Positions 37,961-46,444 of a DNA stretch of 64,000 nucleotides are shown here, in pieces. The translations under genes and the position numbers were made by a program. The notes under the pieces are model-generated. The model had not been told where the DNA came from, did no database searches, and saw only the letters and a program-made list of their open reading frames with translations. The stretch's first letter is position 1, and each line of letters starts with the position of its first letter. Source of the stretch: Agromyces sp. Soil535 (GTDB taxonomy: Bacteria; Actinomycetota; Actinomycetes; Actinomycetales; Microbacteriaceae); contig NZ_LMRW01000004.1 of the NCBI RefSeq assembly GCF_001428255.1, positions 1,546 through 65,545 on the forward strand. Direction: 5' to 3'.

Positions 37961-38022
37961 TTCTGGGGCGCGGGCGGCGCGGCATCCGCTGACCGTCCCG
38001 ACGAGGCATCCGCTCGACCGCT

Positions 38023-38065
38023 TTGGCGGCTGGGGCCGAGCCATGGCACAATAGAGGATTGTGCC
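38023..38065 (+). promoter_or_regulatory. rplS: rplS promoter with overlapping inverted repeat
   Basis: TTGGCG (38023-38028), 18 nt, CACAAT (38047-38052) reads as a vegetative promoter with a start near 38059. The -10 lies inside a perfect inverted repeat, GGCACAAT (38045-38052) and ATTGTGCC (38058-38065) with spacer AGAGG. The leader to rplS is about 124 nt and has a second stem, GCGCGA (38099-38104) and TCGCGC (38109-38114), with loop GCGA. Whether the first repeat is an operator or a 5'-end hairpin is open. Confidence 0.5.
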
Positions 38066-38182
38066 GCCGCAGGACTCTGCCTCCGGGGAGCACGCACAGC
38101 GCGAGCGATCGCGCGGGCGGCACCAGACACTTCCATCCATGATCCGCGTTCGACCGGTGGCGGGCGCAGAGAGCGAACCATC

Positions 38183-38530
38183 ATGCACATCCTCGACCAT
38201 GTCGACGCCGCGAGCCTGAGGTCGGACATCCCCGATTTCCGCCCCGGCGACACCGTCAAGGTGCACGTCAACATCATCGAAGGCACGCGCTCGCGCATCC
38301 AGGTCTTCCAGGGCGTCGTCATCGGCCGCCAGGGCGAGGGCGTGCGCGAGACCTTCACGGTCCGCAAGGTCAGCTTCCAGGTCGGCGTCGAGCGCAAGTT
38401 CCCGGTGCACTCGCCGGTCATCGACCACATCGAGGTCGTCACCCGCGGTGACGTCCGCCGCGCGAAGCTCTACTACCTGCGCAAGCTCCGCGGCAAGAAG
38501 GCGAAGATCAAGGAGAAGCGCGAGAGCTGA
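38183..38530 (+). CDS. rplS: 50S ribosomal protein L19
   Basis: 115-residue L19. [20 protein letters not shown] at the N-terminus, [20 protein letters not shown] and the basic C-terminus [16 protein letters not shown] are conserved family segments. L19 sits at the 30S-50S interface. It has its own promoter and a long leader; autogenous control is known for L19 in other phyla but no specific leader motif was recognised here. Confidence 0.96.
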   Translation: MHILDHVDAASLRSDIPDFRPGDTVKVHVNIIEGTRSRIQVFQGVVIGRQGEGVRETFTVRKVSFQVGVERKFPVHSPVIDHIEVVTRGDVRRAKLYYLRKLRGKKAKIKEKRES

Positions 38531-38576
38531 TCCCGCCGAAGCGTGACGACGCGCGTCGCGCGCGGTCATTTTCACC

Positions 38577-38608
38577 GAGCTCCCCACCCTAGACTGGGTG
38601 GGGAGCTC
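38577..38608 (+). terminator. perfect 13-bp hairpin after rplS, loop contains -10
   Basis: Arms GAGCTCCCCACCC (38577-38589) and GGGTGGGGAGCTC (38596-38608) pair perfectly around a 6-nt loop, TAGACT. No T tract follows, so it is a T-less terminator or a processing stop. The loop hexamer TAGACT is also a near-consensus -10, 23 nt before the lepB ATG, so the same DNA may end one transcript and start the next. Confidence 0.6.
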
Positions 38609-38618
38609 GGGCGGTTAA

Positions 38619-39365
38619 ATGACAGAAGAAGTAAGCACCACGCGGACAGATCGCGCGGGCTCGGTGTCGGCACGCAGGAAACGGAGCACGCTTCTCTTCC
38701 TGCGAGACCTGCTCGTCATCTTCGTGGTGGCGGTGCTCGTCTCGTTCCTCATCAAGACCTTCCTCATCCGGTCGTTCTTCATCCCGTCGCAGTCGATGGA
38801 GGAGACCCTGGTGCAAGACGACCGCATCATCGTCAACCAGCTCGTACCCGAGGTCAGCCCGATCGAGCGCGGCGACGTCGTCGTGTTCAAGGACCCGGGC
38901 GGATGGCTCCCGGCCCGCGTCGAGACGACGCAGCCGCCGCTCCTCGCGGCCATCGACTGGTTCTTCGCGTTCGTCGGGCTCTCGGCGCCCGACTCGAACG
39001 ACCACCTCGTGAAGCGTGTGATCGGCCTCCCCGGCGACCACGTCACGTGCTGCAACGCGCTCGGCCAGCTGAGCGTCAACGGCGTGCCGCTCGACGAGCC
39101 ATACGTCGCGCTGCCCCCCGGTGAGACGAAGGTCTCACGCGACGACTTCGACACGGCCGTGCCCGAGGACTCGCTCTGGGTGATGGGCGACAACCGCTAC
39201 AACTCCAAGGATTCCCGCTACAACACCGAGACGCCGCTCAAGGGGTTCGTGCCGATCGACAACGTCGTCGGTCGCGCGTTCGTGGTCAGCTGGCCGCTCG
39301 ACCATTGGGCGTGGCTCGGCAACTACCCCGACGTGTTCGAGGGAGTCGACGAGGGAGCGGGCTGA
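38619..39365 (+). CDS. lepB: signal peptidase I
   Basis: 248-residue membrane-anchored leader peptidase. A basic N-terminus is followed by one helix (residues 26-46). The catalytic serine is Ser59 in IPSQSMEETL, and the general base Lys132 is in DHLVKRVIGLPGD. The MGDNRYNSKDSR block is conserved. A Pro-rich insertion of about 30 residues lies between the two motifs, usual in actinobacteria. rnhB follows one base after the stop. Confidence 0.95.
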   Translation: MTEEVSTTRTDRAGSVSARRKRSTLLFLRDLLVIFVVAVLVSFLIKTFLIRSFFIPSQSMEETLVQDDRIIVNQLVPEVSPIERGDVVVFKDPGGWLPARVETTQPPLLAAIDWFFAFVGLSAPDSNDHLVKRVIGLPGDHVTCCNALGQLSVNGVPLDEPYVALPPGETKVSRDDFDTAVPEDSLWVMGDNRYNSKDSRYNTETPLKGFVPIDNVVGRAFVVSWPLDHWAWLGNYPDVFEGVDEGAG

Positions 39366-39366
39366 C

Positions 39367-40050
39367 ATGTCGCCGTCGGTCATCCCCAACCTCAGGATCG
39401 AGCGGGAGTTGTTCGACACTGGCGCCCCGGTCGTGCTCGCGTGCGACGAGGTCGGGCGCGGGGCGCTCGCCGGTCCCGTCACCGTGGGCCTGGTGCTCAT
39501 CGACCCGATGGTGCGACGGATGCCCGCCGGCCTCCGCGACTCCAAGCTCATGACCGAGCCTCGGCGCGAGGCGATGGCGCCGCGGGCCGCGTCGTGGGTG
39601 CGCGGCTGGGCGCTGGGCGAGGCATCCGCCGCGGAGATCGACGAGTTCGGCATCATGGTGTGCCTGGGGCTCGCCGGCGCCCGCGCGTACGCGGCGCTCA
39701 CCACCGCCCAGGAGGTCCCGCTCGACGCGCCGCTCCTGCTCGACGGCAACTACGACTGGCTGAGTCCGTCGATCGAGCATCGCGCGCGCGTGACCACGCG
39801 CATCAAGGCCGACCGCGACTGCGCGTCGGTTGCCGCGGCATCCGTCATCGCCAAGGTCCACCGCGACGGTGGCATGCGCCGCGCCCACGATGAGCTGCCG
39901 GTGTACGGCTGGGACGAGAACAAGGGCTACTCCACGCCCGCGCACTTCGCCGCGATCGACGAGCACGGCCCGTGCGACCTGCACCGCCACACTTGGCTGC
40001 ACGAGCGCCCCGCTGAGGCGCTGGCGCTCTTCGACCTCGGCGTAGGATGA
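39367..40050 (+). CDS. rnhB: ribonuclease HII
   Basis: 227-residue enzyme that cuts RNA in RNA-DNA hybrids, including single ribonucleotides. Asp27 and Glu28 of CDEVGRGALAGP, and the downstream KADRDCASVAAASVIAKVHRD block, carry the catalytic acids. KGYSTPAHFAAIDEHGPCDLH is the C-terminal signature. Start one base after lepB. Confidence 0.95.
   Translation: MSPSVIPNLRIERELFDTGAPVVLACDEVGRGALAGPVTVGLVLIDPMVRRMPAGLRDSKLMTEPRREAMAPRAASWVRGWALGEASAAEIDEFGIMVCLGLAGARAYAALTTAQEVPLDAPLLLDGNYDWLSPSIEHRARVTTRIKADRDCASVAAASVIAKVHRDGGMRRAHDELPVYGWDENKGYSTPAHFAAIDEHGPCDLHRHTWLHERPAEALALFDLGVG
40043..40048 (+). promoter_or_regulatory. -10 hexamer for leaderless DUF2469 gene
   Basis: TAGGAT; its last T is the first base of the rnhB stop codon, and it ends 8 nt before the next ATG. 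No ribosome site is present. Confidence 0.45.
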
Positions 40051-40056
40051 ATCCCG

Positions 40057-40380
40057 ATGGATGAGGACGAGTTCGAAGATTACGACCGCGAGGTCGAGCT
40101 GGCCCTGTACCGGGAGTACCGCGACATCGTGTCGCAGTTCCAGTACGTGGTCGAGACGGAGCGGCGCTTCTACCTCGCGAACGAGGTGGAGCTCGTGCGG
40201 CGCGACACCGAGCACGACTTCTACTTCGAGCTGACGATGAAGGACGTCTGGGTCTGGGACGTCTATCGCGCCGATCGCTTCGTGAAGTCGGTGCGCGTGC
40301 TCACCTTCAAGGACGTGAACGTCGAGGAACTCGCGACCCGCGACTTCGAGCTGCCCAAGGAGCTCGCGCTCGACGAGTAG
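40057..40380 (+). CDS. DUF2469 family protein
   Basis: 107-residue acidic protein, beginning DEDEFEDYDREVELALYREY, with aromatic-rich DFYFELTMKDVWVWDVYRA. It is the actinobacterial DUF2469 family, found between rnhB and yraN. Function unknown. Here the usual next gene, yraN, is displaced by about 2.8 kb of other genes. Confidence 0.88.
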   Translation: MDEDEFEDYDREVELALYREYRDIVSQFQYVVETERRFYLANEVELVRRDTEHDFYFELTMKDVWVWDVYRADRFVKSVRVLTFKDVNVEELATRDFELPKELALDE

Positions 40381-40478
40381 CGGTCGCTTCGGCTTCGCCG
40401 GCACGCCAGAGGTTCCCGCGATACGACTTCGAATTGGTGCTCGCGCCGGAAGATAACGATACGGTAACATCGCCGCAT

Positions 40479-40548
40479 CGCGACGATTCGGGTGGCCCGG
40501 GGATCGGTGGTTTCGGTTCCGTCGCGGGTTCGAATCCCGCCGTCGCGT
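40479..40548 (+). pseudogene. tRNA-like sequence, D arm degenerate
   Basis: A 7-bp acceptor stem CGCGACG (40479-40485) and CGTCGCG (40541-40547) closes a perfect T arm, GCGGG, loop TTCGAAT, CCCGC (40524-40540). A GATCG/CGGTT anticodon-like stem has loop GTGGTTT, which would give anticodon GGT, but base 37 would be T. The D arm is about 3 nt short and does not fold normally, and no CCA is encoded. A -10-like TAACAT ends 8 nt upstream. It is probably a tRNA remnant or chimera; a working tRNA is unlikely. Confidence 0.35.
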
Positions 40549-40656
40549 CTGATCAGGTTCGCAGTGCGCGCGTCGCGCGCGGATTCCCGTCGTCAGGCGC
40601 GGCGTCAGGGACCTTCGCCTCTGCGGAGGTGCCGGGCGGGGTGCACCGTTGTGCAT

Positions 40657-42204
40657 ATGGCAGAGGTGGTCAAGACACTCCATGGGGACGTGCGCGGCAC
40701 TGCCGCCGGCCACGGGTACGTGTTCTTGGGCATTCCGTATGCCGCGCCGCCCTTCGGTGCGAACCGGCTCCGTCCGCCCCAGCCCGTTCAGCCGTGGAGC
40801 GGTGTGCGCGATGCCACCGAACTCGGGCCGGAGCCGCCCCAGGCGGCACCTCCGGCGACCGGTGGCACCGCATCGGGGGCTGCAGAGGACTGGCACGATG
40901 TCGACGCAGCGTTCGCGGAGGTCCAGCGCGCGGGGGCCACCGACGACTGCCTGAACCTCAACGTCTGGACGCCCGACCCGGGGGCGAGGGGACTGCCCGT
41001 GATGGTGTGGATCCAGGGCGGCATGTTCGAACTCAGCTCGACGGCAGCCTACGACGGCAGCCGTTTCGCACGCGACGGGGTCGTCTGCGTCGTGATCAGC
41101 TGGCGCCCAGGTGCCGAGGGGTTCCTGTACCTCGACGACGGCATCGCCAACGTCGGACTGCTCGACCAGATCGCGGCCCTCGAGTGGGTGCGCGAGAACA
41201 TCTCCGCCTTCGGCGGCGACCCTGGCAACGTCACGATCTTCGGTGAGTCGGCCGGGGCGATGAGCATCGGGGTCCTCCTTGCCATGCCCCGTGCAGAGGG
41301 CCTGTTCAGGCGGGCGATCCTGCAGAGCGGGGCGGCTCATCACGTCACGCCCGCCGCCGTGGCCCGGCGCATCGGCGGGTACCTGGCCGAGAAGCTGGGC
41401 GTGCCGGCCACGCGTGAGGCGATCGCCGCCGTCGGCGTCGACCGCCTCCTCGCCGCGCAGGCGGCGCTGAAGGAGGACCTGATCGCGAGACCCGACCCGG
41501 ATCGCTGGGGTCAGAGCGTCGTGTCGAGCGGGATGCCGTGGCAGCCGGTGGTCGACGGGGATGTCGTGCCCGGGCCGCCGATCGATCGGATCGCCGCCGG
41601 CTCGGGTGGACAGGTCGACCTCATCGTCGGGACGAACACCGACGACTGGCGGTTATGGCTCCTGGTGAGCGGTGCGATCGCCCAGATCACCGACGAGATC
41701 CTGACCGGGCCGGTCACGTCCTACGGATACCAGTCCCTGGCGGCGTACGGGCTCCCGGTCGAGAAGGCGCTCGCCGCCTATCGAGACCGGTACCCGCAGG
41801 CCCTCCCCGGCGACGTCCTCGCGGCGGTGCAGACCGACTGGTGGATGCGGATCCCGGCCATACGCCTCGCCGACGCCCATGCCGGATCCGCCGCGGGCAC
41901 CTACATGTACGAGTTCGCCTGGCCCGCACCCGGGCTCGGCGCGGTGCACGCCATCGAGGTCCCCTTCGTCTTCGACACCCTGGGCCCGAATGTGCCCCTC
42001 TTCGGGCCGATGCTGGGAGATGACCCGCCCCAGGAGCTTGCCGACTCCGTGCACTCCGCCTGGGTCACCTTCGCCAGGAACGGCGACCCGGGTTGGCCGA
42101 GGTACGACCTCGGCCGCAGGGCCACGATGCGCTTCGACACGACTTCCCGGATGGTGGAGGACCCTCGGTCCTGGGAGCGGGAGCTCTGGGACGGCGCTCG
42201 CTGA
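40657..42204 (+). CDS. type B carboxylesterase
   Basis: 515-residue alpha/beta-hydrolase of the carboxylesterase type B family. GIPYAAPPFGANRLRPPQP at the N-terminus and the nucleophile elbow FGESAGAM are the family signatures. A C-terminal FVFDTLGP and HSAWVTFARNGDPGWPRYDL region holds the acid/His part. No signal peptide was seen, so it may be intracellular. Start: ATG preceded by a GTG two codons earlier; neither has a good ribosome site. With the next gene it separates DUF2469 from yraN, an uncommon position, so the pair is probably acquired. Confidence 0.88.
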   Translation: MAEVVKTLHGDVRGTAAGHGYVFLGIPYAAPPFGANRLRPPQPVQPWSGVRDATELGPEPPQAAPPATGGTASGAAEDWHDVDAAFAEVQRAGATDDCLNLNVWTPDPGARGLPVMVWIQGGMFELSSTAAYDGSRFARDGVVCVVISWRPGAEGFLYLDDGIANVGLLDQIAALEWVRENISAFGGDPGNVTIFGESAGAMSIGVLLAMPRAEGLFRRAILQSGAAHHVTPAAVARRIGGYLAEKLGVPATREAIAAVGVDRLLAAQAALKEDLIARPDPDRWGQSVVSSGMPWQPVVDGDVVPGPPIDRIAAGSGGQVDLIVGTNTDDWRLWLLVSGAIAQITDEILTGPVTSYGYQSLAAYGLPVEKALAAYRDRYPQALPGDVLAAVQTDWWMRIPAIRLADAHAGSAAGTYMYEFAWPAPGLGAVHAIEVPFVFDTLGPNVPLFGPMLGDDPPQELADSVHSAWVTFARNGDPGWPRYDLGRRATMRFDTTSRMVEDPRSWERELWDGAR

Positions 42205-42244
42205 CCGCGCACCGCGATCGCGGGCCGGACGAGGGGGGCGAGAG

Positions 42245-43081
42245 ATGATTCGAACAAGGCCGGGCGGCGCCGTCGACGCCCCCGGTACCGGGGATGGAGG
42301 ATCCGGCTACGTCCTTCGCCGAGTACCGAAGGAGCGTCGACCCGTGCTCGACAGGCTGGCGAGCGCGAGCCGGCGGTTCCAGGTGCACACGCTGATCGAG
42401 CTCGACATGACCGTCCCCAAGGCCCGGCTCTCGGAGGCGGAGCCGCATGTCTCGTGGACCGGGTTCGTCCTCGCGACCCTGGCGCGCGCGGTCGCGCTCA
42501 ACCCCGAGGTCAACGCCCGCAAGGCGGGCAATCGCATCCTCATCTTCGACCGCATCGACGTCGGCGCGACGGTCGAACGGCAATGGGAGGGGCGTACGGT
42601 CCTCGACGTCGTCGACATCCGCGATGCCGACCGGAGGTCGTGCGCCGAGATCTCACGGATGCTGCATGCGGCCAAGTACGGCCCAGGCCAGTCGCACCGG
42701 CAGAGCGGCCTGACCGCGCAGCTCGTGCGACTGCCCGGGCCCCTCCGGCGGACGGCGCTCCGGGTGGCCGCGACGAGACCGCGCATCGCGGCCACGTTCG
42801 GACCCGCCGTGGCCGTGACGTCGATCGGGATGTTCTCCAGCGCGTGGGGGTGGGCCATCCCGCTGGCACCGCTGACCGTGATCGCGACGGTGGGCGCGAT
42901 CGTGGACCGACCGGCGGTCCACGAAGGCCGCATCGTGGCGAGGCCGATGTTGCCGCTGACCCTGAGCTTCGACCACGCCGTGATCGACGGCGCGCCCGCC
43001 GCACGCTTCACCGAGACGCTCCGCAACCTGGTCGAGACGGCCGCGGCATTCGAGGACACCACGGCACCGTCCGAACGCTGA
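42245..43081 (+). CDS. E2-type acyltransferase catalytic domain, lipoyl-less
   Basis: 278-residue protein matching the catalytic domain of 2-oxoacid dehydrogenase E2 / chloramphenicol acetyltransferase fold. The active-site motif DHAVIDGAPAARF (form DHxxxDG) is intact near the C-terminus, and the N-terminal VHTLIELDMTVPKARL helix-turn is typical. There is no lipoyl or E1/E3-binding domain, so it cannot be a standard E2 of a dehydrogenase complex. ATG follows GGGGGGCGAGAG. It is 40 nt downstream of the esterase gene; both probably act on the same acyl ester or thioester, but the substrate is unknown. Confidence 0.8.
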   Translation: MIRTRPGGAVDAPGTGDGGSGYVLRRVPKERRPVLDRLASASRRFQVHTLIELDMTVPKARLSEAEPHVSWTGFVLATLARAVALNPEVNARKAGNRILIFDRIDVGATVERQWEGRTVLDVVDIRDADRRSCAEISRMLHAAKYGPGQSHRQSGLTAQLVRLPGPLRRTALRVAATRPRIAATFGPAVAVTSIGMFSSAWGWAIPLAPLTVIATVGAIVDRPAVHEGRIVARPMLPLTLSFDHAVIDGAPAARFTETLRNLVETAAAFEDTTAPSER

Positions 43082-43227
43082 CATGTGCGTCGTCCGCTCG
43101 AACGGCTGTCGAAGGCCGGGGGACTCGTCCTCGACAACCGGGGATCGCCGACCGTCGACCTCTGCAGGCCACCGTCGCGGCGGCGGGTGCGCACAGCGCG
43201 GCCACGCTGGTCGCGGAGGTGGTGCTG

Positions 43228-43584
43228 GTGGCCCACAATGCGGAACTCGGTCGGCGCGGCGAACAACTCGCGGTCGACCATCTCGAGGCACGCGGCATGC
43301 AGGTCGTCGACCGCAATTGGCGTTGCCGCCTCGGCGAGATCGACATCGTCGCGCGCGACGGCGGGGACACGGTCTTCGTCGAGGTGAAGACGCGCACGTC
43401 CCACGACTACGGTCATCCGTTCGAGGCGATCACGCCCATCAAGCTCGCGCGTCTTCGCCGCCTCGCCATCGCATGGTGCGAGGCGACGGATGCCCCGGTC
43501 TCGCGCATCCGCATCGATGCGGTCGCCGTGCTCGCTCCGGCCGAGGCGCCCGCGCTCATCGAGCACCTCGAGGGGATCAGCTGA
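43228..43584 (+). CDS. yraN: UPF0102/YraN family endonuclease-like protein
   Basis: 118-residue UPF0102 protein, with a PD-(D/E)XK-like nuclease core: LGEIDIVARDG and TVFVEVKTR supply the acidic and lysine residues. Function uncertain; linked to recombination or competence through its neighbours yifB and dprA. GTG start chosen because GGAGGT ends 6 nt upstream; GTG codons at 43219 and 43222 also exist in frame. Its stop overlaps the next ATG by one base. Confidence 0.9.
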   Translation: MAHNAELGRRGEQLAVDHLEARGMQVVDRNWRCRLGEIDIVARDGGDTVFVEVKTRTSHDYGHPFEAITPIKLARLRRLAIAWCEATDAPVSRIRIDAVAVLAPAEAPALIEHLEGIS

Positions 43585-45128
43585 TGCCGGTCGCACGCAC
43601 GCGCTCGGTCGCCCTCATCGGACTCGCCGGCTCGATCGTCGAGGTCGAGGCCGACCTCTCCGCGCAGCTGCCCGGATTCGTGATCATCGGACTGCCCGAC
43701 GCGGCACTGGCCGAGGCCAGGGACCGGGTGCGCTCGGCGGCCGTGAACGCGGGTTGCCCCCTGCCGCAGCGCCGGCTCACCGTGAACCTCTCACCCGCGG
43801 CGCTCCCGAAGCAGGGATCGGGATTCGATCTCGCCATCGCCCTGGCCTGTCTCGCCGCCGCGGGTGAGGTGTCCCACGAGTCGATCGACCGGGTCGTGCA
43901 CCTCGGCGAGCTCGGCCTCGACGGGCGGCTCCGCCCAGTCGACGGCATCCTGCCGGCCGTGCTGGCCGCGGCTCGCGCCGGCCACGACACGGTGATGGTA
44001 CCGGCGGCGAACGCGGCCGAGGCGGCCCTCGTGCCGGGCGTCGAAGTGATCGGTGTCGCTTCGCTCCTCGAGGCGGCGATCCGACACGGCGGCGAGTACG
44101 AGGCGCGAGAGGTCGAACCGGTGCCGTCGGTGAGCGGTGGCGACCACGCCGACGTTCCGCCCGGCGGAGATCTCGCGGATGTCGCCGGCAACGAGGACGC
44201 GGTGGAGGCGCTGCTCACGGCCGCCGCCGGCGGGCATCACCTGTACCTGTTGGGGCCGCCCGGCGCCGGCAAGACGATGCTCGCATCGCGGCTTCCCGGC
44301 ATCCTCCCCGACCTCGATCCGGATGCCGCGCTCGAGGTGTCCTCGATCCGCTCCCTCTCCGGCCGGGCCCTCGGGTCGGGTCTCATGGTGCGTCCGCCGT
44401 TCGAGGCGCCGCACCACACCGCGACCGCTGCGGCGATCGTCGGCGGCGGAAGCCGGGTCATCCGTCCGGGTGCCGCAGTGCGAGCATCGCATGGGGTGCT
44501 GTTCCTCGACGAAGCGCCCGAGTTCCCGTCGGCGGTGCTCGATGTGCTGCGGCAGCCGCTCGAGTCGGGCACGATCAGCATCCACCGCGCCAACGCGATC
44601 GCGTCGTTCCCCGCTCGATTCCAGCTCGTGATCGCTGCCAACCCCTGCCCGTGCGGCGGATACGGCGTGAAGGGTTCGGACTGCACGTGCCCGCCCGCCA
44701 CCCGCCGCCGATACCTCGCGCGGATCTCGGGTCCGCTGCTCGACCGTATCGACCTCCAGGTCTGGGTGCCCCGCATCACGACCGCGGGGCTCAGGCTGAC
44801 GGGCGACGCACCGGGGCTCTCCACGGCCGAGGCGCGAGAACGCGTCATCGCCGCGCGCGACGTGGCCCGGCAGCGACTGCGCGGCACACCATGGCGCACC
44901 AACGCCGAGATGCCCGGCCCATGGCTGCGGGGCCCGGGGCGGCTTCACCCCGGCGGCCGGACCACCGTCGAACTCGACCGCTCGCTCGAACGCGGCGGCA
45001 TCACCATGCGCGGTTACGACCGCGTGCTGAAGACCGCGTGGACGCTGGCGGACCTCGACGGAGCAACGGCGCCCGGGCGCGGACACGTCGGTCGTGCGCT
45101 CTACCTCAGGAAGGGGATCATGGCATGA
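43584..45128 (+). CDS. yifB: YifB/ComM-family Mg chelatase-like ATPase
   Basis: 514-residue AAA+ protein. The N-terminal Lon-protease-like domain has QLPGFVIIGLPDAALAEARD, and Walker A is LLGPPGAGKTMLASRLPGIL. HGVLFLDEAPEFPSAVLDVL is Walker B. A cysteine cluster, ANPCPCGGYGVKGSDCTCPP, is the zinc-binding part. ComM homologues promote branch migration in natural transformation. It overlaps the dprA start by ATGA. Confidence 0.94.
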   Translation: MPVARTRSVALIGLAGSIVEVEADLSAQLPGFVIIGLPDAALAEARDRVRSAAVNAGCPLPQRRLTVNLSPAALPKQGSGFDLAIALACLAAAGEVSHESIDRVVHLGELGLDGRLRPVDGILPAVLAAARAGHDTVMVPAANAAEAALVPGVEVIGVASLLEAAIRHGGEYEAREVEPVPSVSGGDHADVPPGGDLADVAGNEDAVEALLTAAAGGHHLYLLGPPGAGKTMLASRLPGILPDLDPDAALEVSSIRSLSGRALGSGLMVRPPFEAPHHTATAAAIVGGGSRVIRPGAAVRASHGVLFLDEAPEFPSAVLDVLRQPLESGTISIHRANAIASFPARFQLVIAANPCPCGGYGVKGSDCTCPPATRRRYLARISGPLLDRIDLQVWVPRITTAGLRLTGDAPGLSTAEARERVIAARDVARQRLRGTPWRTNAEMPGPWLRGPGRLHPGGRTTVELDRSLERGGITMRGYDRVLKTAWTLADLDGATAPGRGHVGRALYLRKGIMA

Positions 45129-46390
45129 ACGTCGTCGAACGATCGGCGCGTCGATGGGCGACGGAGCTCGCCGCGGTACGTCGAGACGCCGATCCCGGCG
45201 TCGTGGCGTTCGCGCGGGCGGTGCTCGGCACCGCGGCCGAGCCCGGCGACGGGGTACTCGGCCGCGTGATCGCAGCCCTCGGCGCCGTCGGGGCGGCGGA
45301 GGCGCTTCTCGAGCGAAATCCGGCCGAGCGGCTCGCCGCAGCGGTGGGCGAGGCCGCGGGTGACCTCGACGAGCGGGAGACGGCGACCGGCCTCGAACGG
45401 TGGCTTCCGAGGCTGGATTCCGACGGCTTCGTGCGCACCCTGACGCAGGCCACGAGGGTCGGCGCACGATTTCTCGTTCCGGAGGACCCCGAGTGGCCCG
45501 CGGGCGTCGACGAGCTGGGCATCCATGCGCCGATCGGGCTCTGGGTGCGCGGGCGGCTGGGCGCGCTGAGCCGCGCCGGCCAGGCGCGCAGCATCGCCCT
45601 GGTCGGTGCGCGGGCTGCGACGGGCTACGGGGAGCACGTGGCGATGGAGTCGGCCGCGGGACTCGTCGACCGCGGATTCGCGATCATCTCGGGCGGCGCA
45701 TACGGCATCGACGGGATGGCTCACCGGGCCGCACTCGCGAGCGACGGTTCGACCGTGGCGTTCCTCGCGGGCGGCGTCGACCGCTTCTACCCCATGGGCC
45801 ACGAGGCGCTGCTCTCCCGCATCGTGGACAGCGGCGCCGTGGTCTCCGAGCTGCCGTGTGGTGCAGCCCCCACGAAATGGCGCTTTCTGCAGCGCAACCG
45901 CTTGATCGCCGCCTCGAGCGATGCGACCGTGGTGCTCGAGGCGGGGATCCGGTCGGGGTCGCTGAACACGGCCGGCCACGCCGCCGCGCTGGGTCGACCA
46001 CTCGGCGCGGTTCCGGGGCCAGTCACAAGCCCGGCGTCGGCGGGATGCCATCGGCTGCTGCGCGAGTTCGACGCGGTCTGCGTGGTGGACGCCGACCAGA
46101 TGGCGGAACTCGCCGGGGGCCCGGGCGGCAGGGGCGGGTCTCAGTCCTCCGAGCAATCGGCTCCGTCGGGACACGACTCGACGTCTTCCGGCGGTCGGAT
46201 TGCGGATGCCCCGCCCGAGGTGACCCGCGTCCTCGACGCGCTCAGCACACGCGCTCCGCGGGAGCTCGCGGATGTCGCACGGCGGGCCGGGCTCTCGACC
46301 ACGGAGGTCATGGCGGTGCTCGGCGACCTCGATGCGAACGGTGTCGTCACCCGACGTCCCGACGGCTGGCGGCGTCGACGGACGTCGTGA
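45125..46390 (+). CDS. dprA: DNA-processing protein DprA
   Basis: 421-residue DprA. The Rossmann core has LVGARAATGYGEHVAME, ISGGAYGIDGMAHRAAL, FLAGGVDRFYPMGHEALLSR, RNRLIAASSDATVVLEAG and SGSLNTAGHAAALGRPL. A C-terminal winged-helix-like domain (LADVARRAGLSTTEVMAVLG) follows a Ser/Gly-rich linker. DprA loads RecA on single-stranded DNA. With yraN and yifB it makes a transformation-linked operon. Confidence 0.94.
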   Translation: MNVVERSARRWATELAAVRRDADPGVVAFARAVLGTAAEPGDGVLGRVIAALGAVGAAEALLERNPAERLAAAVGEAAGDLDERETATGLERWLPRLDSDGFVRTLTQATRVGARFLVPEDPEWPAGVDELGIHAPIGLWVRGRLGALSRAGQARSIALVGARAATGYGEHVAMESAAGLVDRGFAIISGGAYGIDGMAHRAALASDGSTVAFLAGGVDRFYPMGHEALLSRIVDSGAVVSELPCGAAPTKWRFLQRNRLIAASSDATVVLEAGIRSGSLNTAGHAAALGRPLGAVPGPVTSPASAGCHRLLREFDAVCVVDADQMAELAGGPGGRGGSQSSEQSAPSGHDSTSSGGRIADAPPEVTRVLDALSTRAPRELADVARRAGLSTTEVMAVLGDLDANGVVTRRPDGWRRRRTS

Positions 46391-46431
46391 GTCGTCGGCC
46401 GGGCGTCCCGGCTCGCATCGGACGCACCGCA

Positions 46432-46437
46432 TAGGCT
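46432..46437 (+). promoter_or_regulatory. -10 hexamer for leaderless phosphodiesterase gene
   Basis: TAGGCT ends 7 nt before the GTG start of the metallophosphoesterase; no ribosome site lies between. Confidence 0.45.
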
Positions 46438-46444
46438 GACCTCC

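Noticed and set aside
40479-40548. a functional tRNA-Thr (anticodon GGT)
   Set aside because: D arm is too short, position 37 is T, and no CCA is present; kept only as a tRNA-like remnant.
42245-43081. a true E2 subunit of a 2-oxoacid dehydrogenase
   Set aside because: It lacks the lipoyl and E1/E3-binding domains and no E1 or E3 gene is near.
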